DNA from: Streptococcus pseudopneumoniae
GTDB lineage: Bacteria > Bacillota > Bacilli > Lactobacillales > Streptococcaceae
Assembly: GCF_001074565.1 (NCBI RefSeq)
Contig: NZ_JUQX01000018.1
Coordinates: 1-64,000, forward strand
Reading direction: 5' to 3'
DNA: 64,000 nt
Shown: piece after piece, positions 1-9,400 of the stretch
Layout of the letters: each line of letters starts with the position of its first letter
How positions within the stretch are numbered: the stretch's first letter is position 1
Program-made: the position numbers and the translations under genes
The notes under the pieces: model-generated
What the model was told of the DNA's origin: nothing
Seen by the model: the letters and a program-made list of their open reading frames with translations, nothing else
Database searches by the model: none

Positions 1-26
1 GACGGGGAAGTTGTGAAATCAAAGCC

Positions 27-431
27 TCATGCCAAAGTCTCATGGGAGTCTCCTTTCAGCAAGGTAGAATTTTGAAGATAGCTATTTGGGTAACGTTCAA
101 GCAACTCTCTCGTCTTAGCAATCAAGTCTTGCTTGGAAGCCTGACCAAAGCGGTAGCGATCCAGCAAGAGCATATAGTCTTTGCGCTCAGTATCTGTCGC
201 TTTCTTTTTGAAGTAGCCCCAAATATGCTGAAAAGCATTGCAAACCTGACCTCTATGCTCTGGGATTTGACAGGCACGGTCAATCAGTTCTTGAACATGA
301 CTCACCTCCACCACTTCATTCTTGAGATATTGGCGAATCTCATTGTAAATATTGCTGGAATGGCTCAAAACGAGATATTTATTTCTAGCCCAGAGTTGCT
401 GACATTGGGATTTTTGGTTAGTTTGTTCCAT
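27..431 (-). CDS. YbgA-family (DUF1722) protein
   Basis: This 134-residue protein fits the DUF1722/YbgA family. Near the N-terminus it has LWARNKYLVLSHS, then NAFQHIWGYFKKK in the middle, and a C-terminal part rich in Arg/Lys ending in a YPNSYLQNSTLL stretch, all typical of the family's small helical domain. The biochemical role of the family is not established; in some bacteria the domain is fused to or lies beside photolyase-like or DUF523 proteins. The ATG is preceded by AAGGAG at a good distance. It is the last gene of the accessory island at the left edge and lies downstream of a decayed Fic gene. The opposite-strand reading frame over it is a shadow. Confidence 0.75.
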   Translation of the reverse strand: MEQTNQKSQCQQLWARNKYLVLSHSSNIYNEIRQYLKNEVVEVSHVQELIDRACQIPEHRGQVCNAFQHIWGYFKKKATDTERKDYMLLLDRYRFGQASKQDLIAKTRELLERYPNSYLQNSTLLKGDSHETLA

Positions 432-449
432 GTTTCTCCTTACTTTCTA

Positions 450-744
450 TCAGTTTCCAGGAAATATGGAAACAAAGTTGTATCTTAAAAATGAGCGAAT
501 TATGAGCGAATAAAGAGTGTTTTTTGTAGTTCCTGATTTTTCTAATAAACCTTGATTTACAAATAGTTGGAGATAGCGACGAATGGTTGTTGCACTCAAG
601 CCTGTCAATTCTTGTGCTACTGCATTTATTATCTGGTAATGCTCTACAAGATAAGACTCTAACCCATTCGCCCCATACGACCATTCCCATTTTCAAAAGA
701 GGGAATAATTTCTAACTCAAAATGCACAATAAACCGTTCATCTC
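450..744 (-). pseudogene. Decayed Fic-family gene (catalytic core and winged-helix remnants)
   Basis: Reading the minus strand directly after the stop of the next Fic gene gives an open stretch with HFELEIIPSFENGNGRMGR, a worn copy of the Fic core (normally HPF..GNGR.GR; the His is missing). It then hits TAG. In another frame the sequence goes on as LESYLVEHYQIINAVAQEL and then a helix-turn-helix-like segment (LSATTIRRYLQLFVNQGLLE), as in the C-terminal winged helix of many Fic proteins, and ends at TGA near 450. There is no start codon, and the roughly 60-80 residues usual between core and winged helix are gone. I see a remnant with an internal deletion and frameshift, not a functional gene. 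Confidence 0.7.
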
Positions 745-1515
745 TTAGTCTATTTCTAAATCATGTTGGCCACCTAATAAGAGATTTTCAAAAAATCGTT
801 CCAGATATTCTGTTTTTTTCTGGAAAAGCTTCGCGTTATCAAGAACAAGAGCATCTCGAAAATACTTTGCATTTTCTTGGAAGGGTTTGTTGTCTACTTG
901 AAATCCCATAGTTCTAAGGTACTTAATCAAAAATACGGTTATGGTTCGAGTATTTCCTTCTCCAAAAGGATGAATTTGCCAAATACCTGAAATAAAAGTC
1001 TTGATATGCTTCACTACTTCAATATCAGATTTTCCTTGATAGTCAAATTGACTTTCCTGCTGAAAATCATAGGCCAAACTATCTGCTACCGTACGAAAAT
1101 CATCATAAATGACACTGTCTCCATTTAAAACAGCCTCATTTTTTGTAATGTTATAAGAGCGGTATTCTCCCAAGGGAATACCTTGTGGCAGGAGGCCAAA
1201 GAAAAGCTCTTTATGAATCAATTTCAATGTTGTTGGAGCAAATTTAAAGGCATTAGAGGACAAGAGTTCCACAATTCTCATGGCAACAAGATCTGCTTCT
1301 TTTGTGCTATCATCTATCTCTTGGTGATAAGTCGTCACTTGGTCATAAACTTCTTGATAAGTCAACTTTCCTTGAGAATTTTGCTCTGCTAGCTCTCTCA
1401 TATACGGCGACGGCTCTAGATTATCTACCTTTTGTAAACCAAATCCCGTTTCCCATAAGTCTAACTTGGTCTGATAAGAGAGGCTGGGATTATCAATTTC
1501 ATAAGTCGGTGTCAT
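745..1515 (-). CDS. Fic/DOC-family protein (probable AMP-transferase)
   Basis: A 256-residue Fic-domain protein. The catalytic loop reads HPFGEGNTRT (residues about 179-188), matching HPFx(D/E)GNxR, with the loop His present. The second Arg of the extended GNGRxxR motif is not conserved. Family members usually transfer AMP or another nucleotide part to target proteins and many act as toxins. The N-terminal helical part (about residues 35-70, MRELAEQNSQGKLTYQEVYD) could be a built-in inhibitory segment, but I see no clear S/TxxxE(G/N) motif. An extended -10 (TGGTAGAAT near 1565) lies upstream. It abuts the remnant of a second Fic gene. The target is unknown. Confidence 0.8.
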   Translation of the reverse strand: MTPTYEIDNPSLSYQTKLDLWETGFGLQKVDNLEPSPYMRELAEQNSQGKLTYQEVYDQVTTYHQEIDDSTKEADLVAMRIVELLSSNAFKFAPTTLKLIHKELFFGLLPQGIPLGEYRSYNITKNEAVLNGDSVIYDDFRTVADSLAYDFQQESQFDYQGKSDIEVVKHIKTFISGIWQIHPFGEGNTRTITVFLIKYLRTMGFQVDNKPFQENAKYFRDALVLDNAKLFQKKTEYLERFFENLLLGGQHDLEID

Positions 1516-1677
1516 GGTTTTCCTTTCTAGACAAAACTTTAAGTAAAATCTTTATATTCTATTCTACCATATTAGACTAGCTAGATTTTCCTGTAAATTG
1601 TCGTTTCTTATAAAACTATCTCTTGATGTGAATAAAAGACTGTATCAGGAATTTATTACTCGGAGTCTTAGACAAGC

Positions 1678-1956
1678 TCATTTTTGCTTTACAATCTCCG
1701 CAATTTTTACATCATAGGCATTTTGAAGATTGAGCCAAGTTATTATCGAAATACTAGTAACCTTTGCTAACTTCCGAGCAATATCATTGCTAATTGATTC
1801 CTCACCATTCACTAATTTACCGAGCTTCATTTCAGAAATTCCTAAACGCTCTGCAAATTCTTTTTGCGTTACGTTATACTCTTTAATCAACTCCTCAACA
1901 TACTGACCTGGATGAAAAGCAATCAGGTCTTTGTATTCAACAATTTTATTAGTCAT
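1678..1956 (-). CDS. HigA/VapI-type antitoxin (XRE helix-turn-helix), apparently without toxin
   Basis: A 92-residue protein of the HigA/VapI antidote family. It begins with a stretch containing FHPGQYVEELIKEYN, followed by a helix-turn-helix (QKEFAERLGISEMKLGKLVNG, about residues 31-51) and the family's SISIITWLNLQNAYD tail. Such proteins bind a RelE-type HigB toxin and repress their own promoter. The toxin gene normally precedes the antitoxin, but only 88 bp separate this gene from the KwaB-like gene upstream. A short in-frame tail (ending LKIEEVSNHYD, TGA overlapping the antitoxin start region) could be a toxin remnant, but it is too short to prove. A GGAGG lies before the ATG. Confidence 0.8.
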   Translation of the reverse strand: MTNKIVEYKDLIAFHPGQYVEELIKEYNVTQKEFAERLGISEMKLGKLVNGEESISNDIARKLAKVTSISIITWLNLQNAYDVKIAEIVKQK

Positions 1957-2044
1957 AGTGATTGCTGACCTCCTCTATTTTTAGGATTTCGATTCTCATT
2001 AATTCAAGATAGGACTCTAAAGTTGATTTTGTTGTAGTGTAGAA

Positions 2045-3046
2045 CTAAAAAAAAGGTAGATCAATTTGGTTATTAAGAATTTTTTCTACAATCTGATTAT
2101 TAAGTAAAGCCACAAATATTTTTATCTGATTTCCTGATACGGTGATCTTGTTATTTTCAAATTTTGGAATATCTTCCAGAATATATTTATTACCTTCATC
2201 GCTAACATGATTTTGTAGACTATTTATTGCATCAAGTAATTTCCCACTAGTGATTTTATTTATAGTTTTGTTTCCATGCCCACTATAAAATGATAATGAT
2301 TTTGATAAAGCATCATTATCAGTAACAATATTCATGATTGAATCAATATCATCTATTTGGACTTCGACTTGATCCGCTGTTAACAATAATTTATTTGAGT
2401 CACTGGTATTAAATCTATTGAGAACATTTTTAGCATACTCATTTATGTGTGCCCTAAGTTGAAATTGCTTATCAACTTTAAAAGCATCATAAATCCTAAT
2501 TGAGTAAGTGTTATTATTTTTCTTAGAAATCATACATATAAAATTCGACATAGGTAATTCCAAACTATCAGAAATTTCATGTATAATCATATCAATGCCA
2601 TCATTAAAGCCTACTCGTTGTTTAAATTTCAAAAATAATTTATCCTTTACTATTAATTTTTTTACATTTAATGTTGTAATCAAGATAAATTCTTCCCCAT
2701 TCTCAGTATAATGATACAGAGCAAGAGTAGGTTTGAAGGGGTTCTCAGAGTCTAAATGATTAATATCATCTATACTTTTCAAACGTGAATCTGAGGCTGA
2801 ATAATCAATATCAAAAAGGTCAACCAGCTTATAGTAGGGACTTTGGCTCGTTAATTCTTCAATGAAGAACCTTTTAGAATTATCAAAAATCCCTAAATCA
2901 TTTATTTCTTTTAATCTTCTGTTACTTGGAAATTCTATCTTCTCTTCTATTTTTATTAACTCTTCATCTGCAGTATTTAAATACTTCCCGATAACTCTAT
3001 CTTCAGTTACTTCGGCTAAAACAACTCTTTTTAACACTTTACTCAT
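2045..3046 (-). CDS. KwaB-like (DUF4868) protein of a Kiwa-type defence pair
   Basis: About 333 residues, read from ATG 3046. This ATG forms an ATGAGTAA overlap with the stop of the membrane gene upstream, which favours it over a TTG at 3073. The middle has the alternating strand pattern I associate with DUF4868/KwaB: FILITTLNVKKLIVKDKLFL, then LPMSNFICMISK and TYSIRIYDAF. The C-terminus has ITVSGNQIKIFVALLNNQIV. In Kiwa, KwaB partners a membrane protein (KwaA) and acts on phage DNA. The preceding four-helix membrane protein and the adjacent restriction operon support the call. The gene is noticeably AT-rich. The family assignment is by eye; it could be another membrane-coupled defence effector. 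Confidence 0.62.
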   Translation of the reverse strand: MSKVLKRVVLAEVTEDRVIGKYLNTADEELIKIEEKIEFPSNRRLKEINDLGIFDNSKRFFIEELTSQSPYYKLVDLFDIDYSASDSRLKSIDDINHLDSENPFKPTLALYHYTENGEEFILITTLNVKKLIVKDKLFLKFKQRVGFNDGIDMIIHEISDSLELPMSNFICMISKKNNNTYSIRIYDAFKVDKQFQLRAHINEYAKNVLNRFNTSDSNKLLLTADQVEVQIDDIDSIMNIVTDNDALSKSLSFYSGHGNKTINKITSGKLLDAINSLQNHVSDEGNKYILEDIPKFENNKITVSGNQIKIFVALLNNQIVEKILNNQIDLPFF

Positions 3047-3668
3047 CTCCAATTTCTTCACCAACAATACCAAGATTACTATCTGTGACTGTTCCTAAAT
3101 AAACAAAATTTATATTTTTACCTAATAATTTTTTTAAATCTTGTTTTTGAACAAATAGTAGTAAATCTTGATTATCTTTCTTTCCTACAACTAACGAATA
3201 ACCAAAGAGCATTAGGGGAACATTAACAAATAGTTCATTTGAGTTCCAGAAAAAATAACCCAAAATTATTTGAATCAGTAAAACTCCAATAATTCCTGTT
3301 ATAGGAGCTTCCGGAACCGAAATTGTCGTAACTACAGGTAATAATACTCCTAAAATGAACTCCCTGCTTCCATTATTATAAGAGTACCCTAATCGACCTT
3401 TTTCTGAGTTAATTCTCAAATATCCCCTGCTCTCTGAGATCTTACGTTTTACATAAAATAATGAACTTAGTGAGCAAAAAGAGAATATAATTAATAAAAT
3501 GAAGGCTATCTTTTTTGTAGTCACTAATACTTGAACATCAGGAAAAAATTTTCCATTTGTCTCTACATATTGAACATACATAATTATAATAAGAAATAAA
3601 TAGCTTAATAAAAACGATGAGATAAAGTATGCTAATTTAAACTTTTTACTAACATTATCATTAAACAT
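3039..3668 (-). CDS. KwaA-like four-helix membrane protein
   Basis: A 209-residue membrane protein. Hydrophobic segments lie at about residues 13-33, 50-68, 105-121 and 124-140. After them comes NVPLMLFGYSLV, the N-x-P-x-x-L-x-GY pattern seen in KwaA-like proteins, then a soluble C-terminal tail. In Kiwa systems KwaA sits in the inner membrane, senses infection and recruits KwaB. The gene starts 19 bp after hsdS with AAAGGA as ribosome site, and its end overlaps the KwaB-like gene by 8 bp, so all are probably one transcript. Start codon ATG 3668. The assignment depends mostly on the pairing and size. Confidence 0.58.
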   Translation of the reverse strand: MFNDNVSKKFKLAYFISSFLLSYLFLIIIMYVQYVETNGKFFPDVQVLVTTKKIAFILLIIFSFCSLSSLFYVKRKISESRGYLRINSEKGRLGYSYNNGSREFILGVLLPVVTTISVPEAPITGIIGVLLIQIILGYFFWNSNELFVNVPLMLFGYSLVVGKKDNQDLLLFVQKQDLKKLLGKNINFVYLGTVTDSNLGIVGEEIGDE

Positions 3669-3687
3669 TTAAACCACATCCTTTCCC

Positions 3688-4896
3688 CTACTCCACCTTC
3701 ACCTGTCCATTCATCAGCATTGGCAAGAGCCAATCACGCAGTTGGGTAAGTTCTTGATTTTGCACATTATTGTGTAAAACTTGGGTTCTAATGCTATCAG
3801 TAATTTCCCCGAATTTTTGTATATACATTTTTTCAAATGGAATCTGGAATCCAACCATTATATCAGGCGACACCCTTTTATGACTATTTGATGTTCCTGT
3901 TGCGAATCGTGTGCAATATTCAATAAATCCTTTACTAGTTGCAACTTGGTATAAAAAATTTTTCTCAGATCGATTAAAAGTTTTCCATACAATAAACTCT
4001 GTTGATGATATTGCATTTTCTTCTAAGTTATAAACAACTCGATTAAACCATGGGTTAAGTTTTGAAACTAATAAGTCACTTTTTTCAACTATAAATTTAT
4101 TACTTCTAATAGTTTCTCCAAGCTCATATGAGAAAGAACCTGAAACATCATATTCTGGTATACTATAATATTTAAATTCTTCTTTAGGAGTTTTCATTGG
4201 ATTTATTGTCTCTCTACCAATTTCAAGCAATGAAGACAACTTCCCCACTCCCCACCCCTCTGGGATTTCGCGTTTGAGCTCTGGGTGATAGACCATCTTT
4301 CCGCCTGATGATTTGTAGGGTTTGCCATTCTGGTCTGGGAAATCAAACTGGACAAACCAGTAGTCATAGAGGGCCTTGCCCATGGTTTCCAACTCTTGGT
4401 TGATTTGGTTGTTGATTTGGATTTTTTTATCTAAAGCACCCAAAATATCTGTTATTTGATTTTGTTGTTGGATTGAAGGAACATTCGGTATCTTAGTGTC
4501 TCTTAAATTATCGTTATATAATCTTTTTATGGTACTTCCATTTGTGGTAATAAAAGGATTTGTTTGTAAAAAATAATAAAGAAACTGATTTGTTACCTTT
4601 GATTCATCATTTTCTATCCATACTATATTGGAATCCTGAAAATAAGAATCTTCTCCATCAAATATTACTGTTTTCCCAATTGTTCCTGCAGCAGAAATTA
4701 AAATATCACCTTTTTTAGGGTATGAATATTTTTCTTTGTATTCACGATAAATTTTTTCATCAATATAGACTGTCGGAGTACCACCAAACGTTGAGATTTT
4801 ATAAAAAGGGATTCCTGAAAATTCATTTGTCTGAGATTTCAATATTCTCTTACACATTAAGATTTTTCCAATTTCCCCTAGCCTTATACTACTCAT
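3688..4896 (-). CDS. hsdS: Type I restriction-modification specificity subunit HsdS
   Basis: A full-length 402-residue HsdS with two target-recognition domains (about 1-150 and 205-360). They are separated by the central conserved helix (LGALDKKIQINNQINQEL) and closed by a C-terminal conserved helix (QNQELTQLRDWLLPMLMNGQ). HsdS chooses the DNA site for the M2S methyltransferase and R2M2S nuclease. It overlaps hsdM by 8 bp (ATGAGTAG), so translation is probably coupled. The recognition domains are more AT-rich than the conserved parts, as expected for exchanged cassettes. No second silent hsdS copy or inverted repeats for phase switching are present in the window. Confidence 0.92.
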   Translation of the reverse strand: MSSIRLGEIGKILMCKRILKSQTNEFSGIPFYKISTFGGTPTVYIDEKIYREYKEKYSYPKKGDILISAAGTIGKTVIFDGEDSYFQDSNIVWIENDESKVTNQFLYYFLQTNPFITTNGSTIKRLYNDNLRDTKIPNVPSIQQQNQITDILGALDKKIQINNQINQELETMGKALYDYWFVQFDFPDQNGKPYKSSGGKMVYHPELKREIPEGWGVGKLSSLLEIGRETINPMKTPKEEFKYYSIPEYDVSGSFSYELGETIRSNKFIVEKSDLLVSKLNPWFNRVVYNLEENAISSTEFIVWKTFNRSEKNFLYQVATSKGFIEYCTRFATGTSNSHKRVSPDIMVGFQIPFEKMYIQKFGEITDSIRTQVLHNNVQNQELTQLRDWLLPMLMNGQVKVE

Positions 4897-6493
4897 ACTT
4901 CAACCCCTTCATTTGCTCTGCAATCTCCTGTTCCAATGCATGCGATTGCTGGAAGAGGTCGGTGAGTTTGTTTTGAAAGGCAGTCATCTTAGCTTCAAAC
5001 TCTTCTGCTGTGATATCCACATAGTCGATTTTGATGTCAAAGTACTGGCCTGCGCTGAGAGAGTAGTTTTTCTCCTTGATGTCCTCATAAGAGACGGTGA
5101 CAGAAAAGTCCTCGATGGCTTCTTTCTTGATAAAGGTCTCGACGATCTTCTGCTCTTCCTCAGGAGATAGCACAGTCTTTTGATTCTTGCCTTCCTTGAC
5201 CTTGGTTCCGAGGTTTGAGGCATCGATGAGGACGACATCGCCCTTGTTTTTCTTATCGATAAAGAGGATAGAGACGTTGGTACCTGTCGTCGCAAAGATA
5301 TTAGACGGCATGGAAACGACACCCGCCAGCATTTGATTGTCCACCAAATGTTGACGGATAGCCTTATCAATCCCTGACTGGGCAGTGATAAATCCTGTCG
5401 GCAGGACAACAGCTGCTTGACCATCTGGCTTCAAGGAGTAGATGATATGCTGTACAAAGAGCTCGTAAATCGCCATCTTGTCCTTGGACTTGGCTGGAAC
5501 CTTTGGCACTCCTGCAAAGAAACGCTCACTGGCTTCTGGCAAGGTCTCTACTTGGTCACGCCACTCTGAAAAGTCCAGCTTAAAAGGAGGGTTGGAAACG
5601 ATATAGTCCATTTTTTCAGGATGACGGTTGGCGATGATGGTATTTCCCTGTACGATATTATGGATGGAATGTTGCAGTCCATTCAAAATCAGGTTGAGAC
5701 GGAGGAGATTAGACGATTTTTGCGAGATATCCTGACTATAGACAGTGGTCTTATCCACACCGATACGACTAGCCAGGTTCATGAGCAAGGTTCCAGAACC
5801 AGCTGACGGGTCATAGATCCGCACGTTTGATGGTTGGTCATTTCCCACAAGGATATCAGCGATAATCTTAGCCACAGAGTGAGGTGTATAGTACTCAGCA
5901 TACTTACCACCGCCATCTTTGTTGTAGTCCTTAATCATGTACTCAAAGAGGGTAGAGAAAAAATCGAAACCTTGTGAAAAGATGGTCTCATCGAACTTCA
6001 CTCGAGTAAGGAGATTGATGATAGCTTTTGCCACCTCATTACGCTTACTACTATCTAAGATGGTATCGGTAATCAGACGCTCATCAAAGAGACGAATGGC
6101 CGTATCTCCGTCTGTATGAACAGAGAAAATATCGTTATTATCAATGGCGATTTGGTTGAGGGTATTTTCAAAAGTTTCATAGAAAGTCGCCTCGTTTTGC
6201 TGACGGTGAAGCGTTTCGATCAACTGATCTGGCTTGAGCCAAGCCGTACTGGTACCGATATCCTCCAATAGCCAGTCATAGTCATCTTCACTCAAGGTCA
6301 ACAAGTGCTCATAGGTATTAACTTCATCTAGGCACTTTGCCTGATATAAAAACTTATCATTTAAAAATTTTTAGAGGAAGGACTGGGTGAGGAGTTTATA
6401 CTCCCCCGCTTCCCCTCCTAGTCCTGCATGGGTAAAGACGGCTTTCAAATCATCTACCAAGTCTTGGACTTGGACCTTGTACGTTTCATTCAT
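4889..6493 (-). pseudogene. hsdM: Type I restriction-modification methyltransferase HsdM, interrupted by an in-frame stop
   Basis: The gene starts at ATG 6493 inside a TAATG overlap with hsdR and runs to 4889 (534 codons before the final stop), the usual length for HsdM. Codon 41 (6371-6373) is TAA. Both sides are in the same frame and read as normal HsdM: before it KLLTQSFL, after it KFLNDKFLYQAK. The rest is intact, with DPSAGSGTLL (AdoMet motif I, about residues 228-237) and NPPF (motif IV, about 301-304). A TTG at 6304 could restart without the first 63 residues, but no ribosome site precedes it. Unless read through, or a sequencing error, the methyltransferase is truncated or silent. Confidence 0.85.
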
Positions 6494-9400
6494 TAGTGTT
6501 GGTATTCCTCTTCATATCCTTCAAATAGCGATTCAACCAATCTATCAAAATCTTGTTTGGCCATATTGTTAGCTGATTGGTTTTTCTTCATTTCTTTTCG
6601 GGCTTGCTCGCGAATCATTCGCTTTAGATATTCCTCATTATCTAGAACCCCTTGATTTTGACCGATTCTATAGTCTAATTTAACCTTAGAACCTTTGATA
6701 ACATGGTAAATAGCAGGAAATTCACTGACCACAGTCGAGTTGGTCACATGCTTGTAGGAACGAGCTGCCATCTCATCTCCATTAAAGTTCATGGTTAAGC
6801 GTCTCATACGAGTATGATAGTCCTCCACGGACTTAAAGAGTTCTTCGTAGTCTTTTTGGGTTTCTTTGATATTTTCCATGGTGAAGCCTTCTTGGCCATG
6901 TATCAGGTGTTTTTTCATGATGCGCTGGAATTCTTCGTAGAGAGTGATCCACTCAGGATCCTTTTCATCACGTTGTTTTTTAATCCCACTTGCAACTCGA
7001 CGTTTCAAATCTTCCAGGTCATTGGCTGCTAGACGAAGTTCTTCTTCTGCAATCTTGACAAAGCTAAAGCTAGTTTCAGACATAGCCAAGTTTAGAAGAG
7101 TTCTGCTTGAAAACTCATCTGGTTTGTCAATCAAGGACAAGGTTAGTAAGCGTCTGGAGAGGATATTGAGCAAGGTTGCTATCTGAACGATATCAATCTC
7201 TTGAAGCAGATGTTCATAGCCTAGTAAACGAGCGACATTGTAGTACTGCTTGATAGACTCTAGGGCCTTACGAAGGTCATTTAACTGCTTTCTATCCTTA
7301 ATATCATTGATAACTTGAGAAAAGTATTCCAGATTTCCCGTCGGATAATCGATGAGAATCTGCTCGGTCTTACTTAACTCTTGGGCAATCTCATCCGCTG
7401 GAACAAAGAGAGAGCCAAAAACATCCTCGCCATTTTCTCCAGTTAGAGTAATGTCGTATTCTTGATTTAGCTCTTCTAGATAGGCGCGGTTGGTCTTGTC
7501 AAACTCCTTGGAAATATCCGCAAAGTCGATGACATAGCCAAAGAGGTAGTCCTTATAAGGACGATTGACACGGGTTAGTGTTTGTAAAAGGTTGTGAGCC
7601 TTGATCTTGCGTCCTAGATAGAGGCGCTTGAGACGAGGTGCATCAAAACCTGTCAGGAGCATAGAATAGACGATGATAAGGTCAATTTTACCTTCCTTGT
7701 AGGCGTCCACCTTGTCCTTCTTCTCTTCCTTGTCTCCCTCATCATGGAGGATGAGAGCGGAAGTCAGGGTGGTTGTTCCAGCCTTTCGTCTTTCTTCTAG
7801 TTGCTTTTCAAGCTCACGCGCCTGCTTGGACGAGTCACAGACAATCATGCCCCCGATGGTCTGGTCATCAAAGATCAAATCACGCGCTCGATTAAAATCT
7901 TCAATGATAAAATCAAGCATGGGCTCTACATAATGAGGATGAGCAAAGATATCTTCCTTGGACAGGTCGCCTCGTTGGATTTCTTCATTGATAGATCTGA
8001 GATTGTCCTTATAGGAGGTCTCGATATCCTCTCGCATCAGGCGTAGGGTAAAGCCGTCATCGATAGACTGGTTGTAGTAGTATTTGTGGATGTAATCTCC
8101 AAAGATATCTCGCGTGGTCGCATGATTTTCCTTGGTCTTGCCATCTTTCTTGTAGGTGATGAGGGGCGTTCCTGTCAAGGCAATCTTAATGGCCTTGGTA
8201 TCTGCCTGATAGAGATTTGGTAGATAGGAACCTCGTTCATTATAAGAACGGTGGGCTTCATCGATAAAGTAGATATTTTGGCGATTGAGGTCATAGCCCG
8301 ATCGGTCAGTCAGGTCTGAATCATCCTTAAACTTCTGGATATTAACCACAGCTACGTCATAGCCGTCTTGCTTTTGATTGAGCTCTTGAGGGTTATTGAT
8401 GCGCTTGACTCTAAGACCTCGTTTGGTAAATTCCTTAAAAGCTTGGTCAGCTAGGTCTAAGCGATCCACGACAAAATAGAACTGAGGTACAATCCCTTGT
8501 TTTGAAAAATAATGAGTTAAATAGCGGATATTGAAATACGCCAAGGCAGTCTTACCAGAACCTTGTGTATGCCAAATCATGCCTTTTTTGACGCCTTTTG
8601 CGATGGTTTCTTCGATAGCACGTGTCGCGAAATACTGAGGATAGCGCATGACGTGCTTCTGCAGTTGCATCTGACCGTCCTTGCTTTCTTCTTCTACATA
8701 GACCAGACCAAAACGAAGCATAAAGAGCAAGCGTTCTTTGCTATACAAAGAAGAGAGAAAGGCATTGCAAGGTGTATCATGGTGCAAGTTTGTTGTAAAC
8801 TCTGGCTGAGATTTAAGGGCAAAGCGTTTCATATCTTCTAGGACAAAGTCGATTTGGTCCTCTGTTAAGGTTGCAAAAGAACGAATAAAATCTGCTTGTC
8901 GTTCTTCTTTAAAAGCATTAAACTTGGTTTTTGAGTAGGCATTTGAACCGTAAAAGGAACCTTGTTTTTGCCGCCCTTGTCCACTGATATAAGGCAAATT
9001 ATCAGAAAGGGCAATGAGCTGGGTAATATTGTTAAAACGACGGAATTTACGGTTTTCAAAACGGTATCTGGTTCTGTCCTGCTCTGACTGGATGCCTGTC
9101 TTACCATCTCGGATCGCATTGGGCTGTTTAACTTCAATATAAGAAAGGGGCAAACCATTGATAAAGATGACAATATCTGGACGGAACTCATCCTGACCAT
9201 TTTGACAGGTTACTTCCAGTGCCAGATGGAAGGTGTTTGCTTCTGGGTGTTCCCAATCAATATAAATGGCATCTTCCTGACCTTGCAGACGTTTAAAGAA
9301 AGAACGTCCCAGATCATTTTGGTCTAGTTCCAACTTGATATTAGCCAGTTCTCTCTCAAAGTCATCCTCTGTCAAGTAGTTGTTAAATTTTAAAAATTGC

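Noticed and set aside
42-488. 148-codon open frame on the plus strand
   Set aside because: Antisense to the DUF1722 gene; no ribosome site and no recognisable motif.
418-696. Open frame of 92 codons on the minus strand
   Set aside because: It runs over the decayed Fic gene in mixed frames; only parts resemble Fic and there is no ribosome site, so it is not a gene.
2020-2044. Possible C-terminal remnant of a HigB toxin before higA
   Set aside because: Only about 25 codons, no recognisable toxin motif; noted under the orphan antitoxin but not annotated.
3047-3073. Earlier TTG start for the KwaB-like gene
   Set aside because: The ATG at 3046 in an ATGAGTAA overlap is the more usual coupled start.
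3688-4896. Phase-variable hsdS
   Set aside because: No second hsdS copy, recombinase gene or inverted repeats are present near it.
4984-5424. 146-codon minus-strand frame inside hsdM
   Set aside because: Out-of-frame shadow of hsdM with Ser/Arg-rich, low-quality composition.
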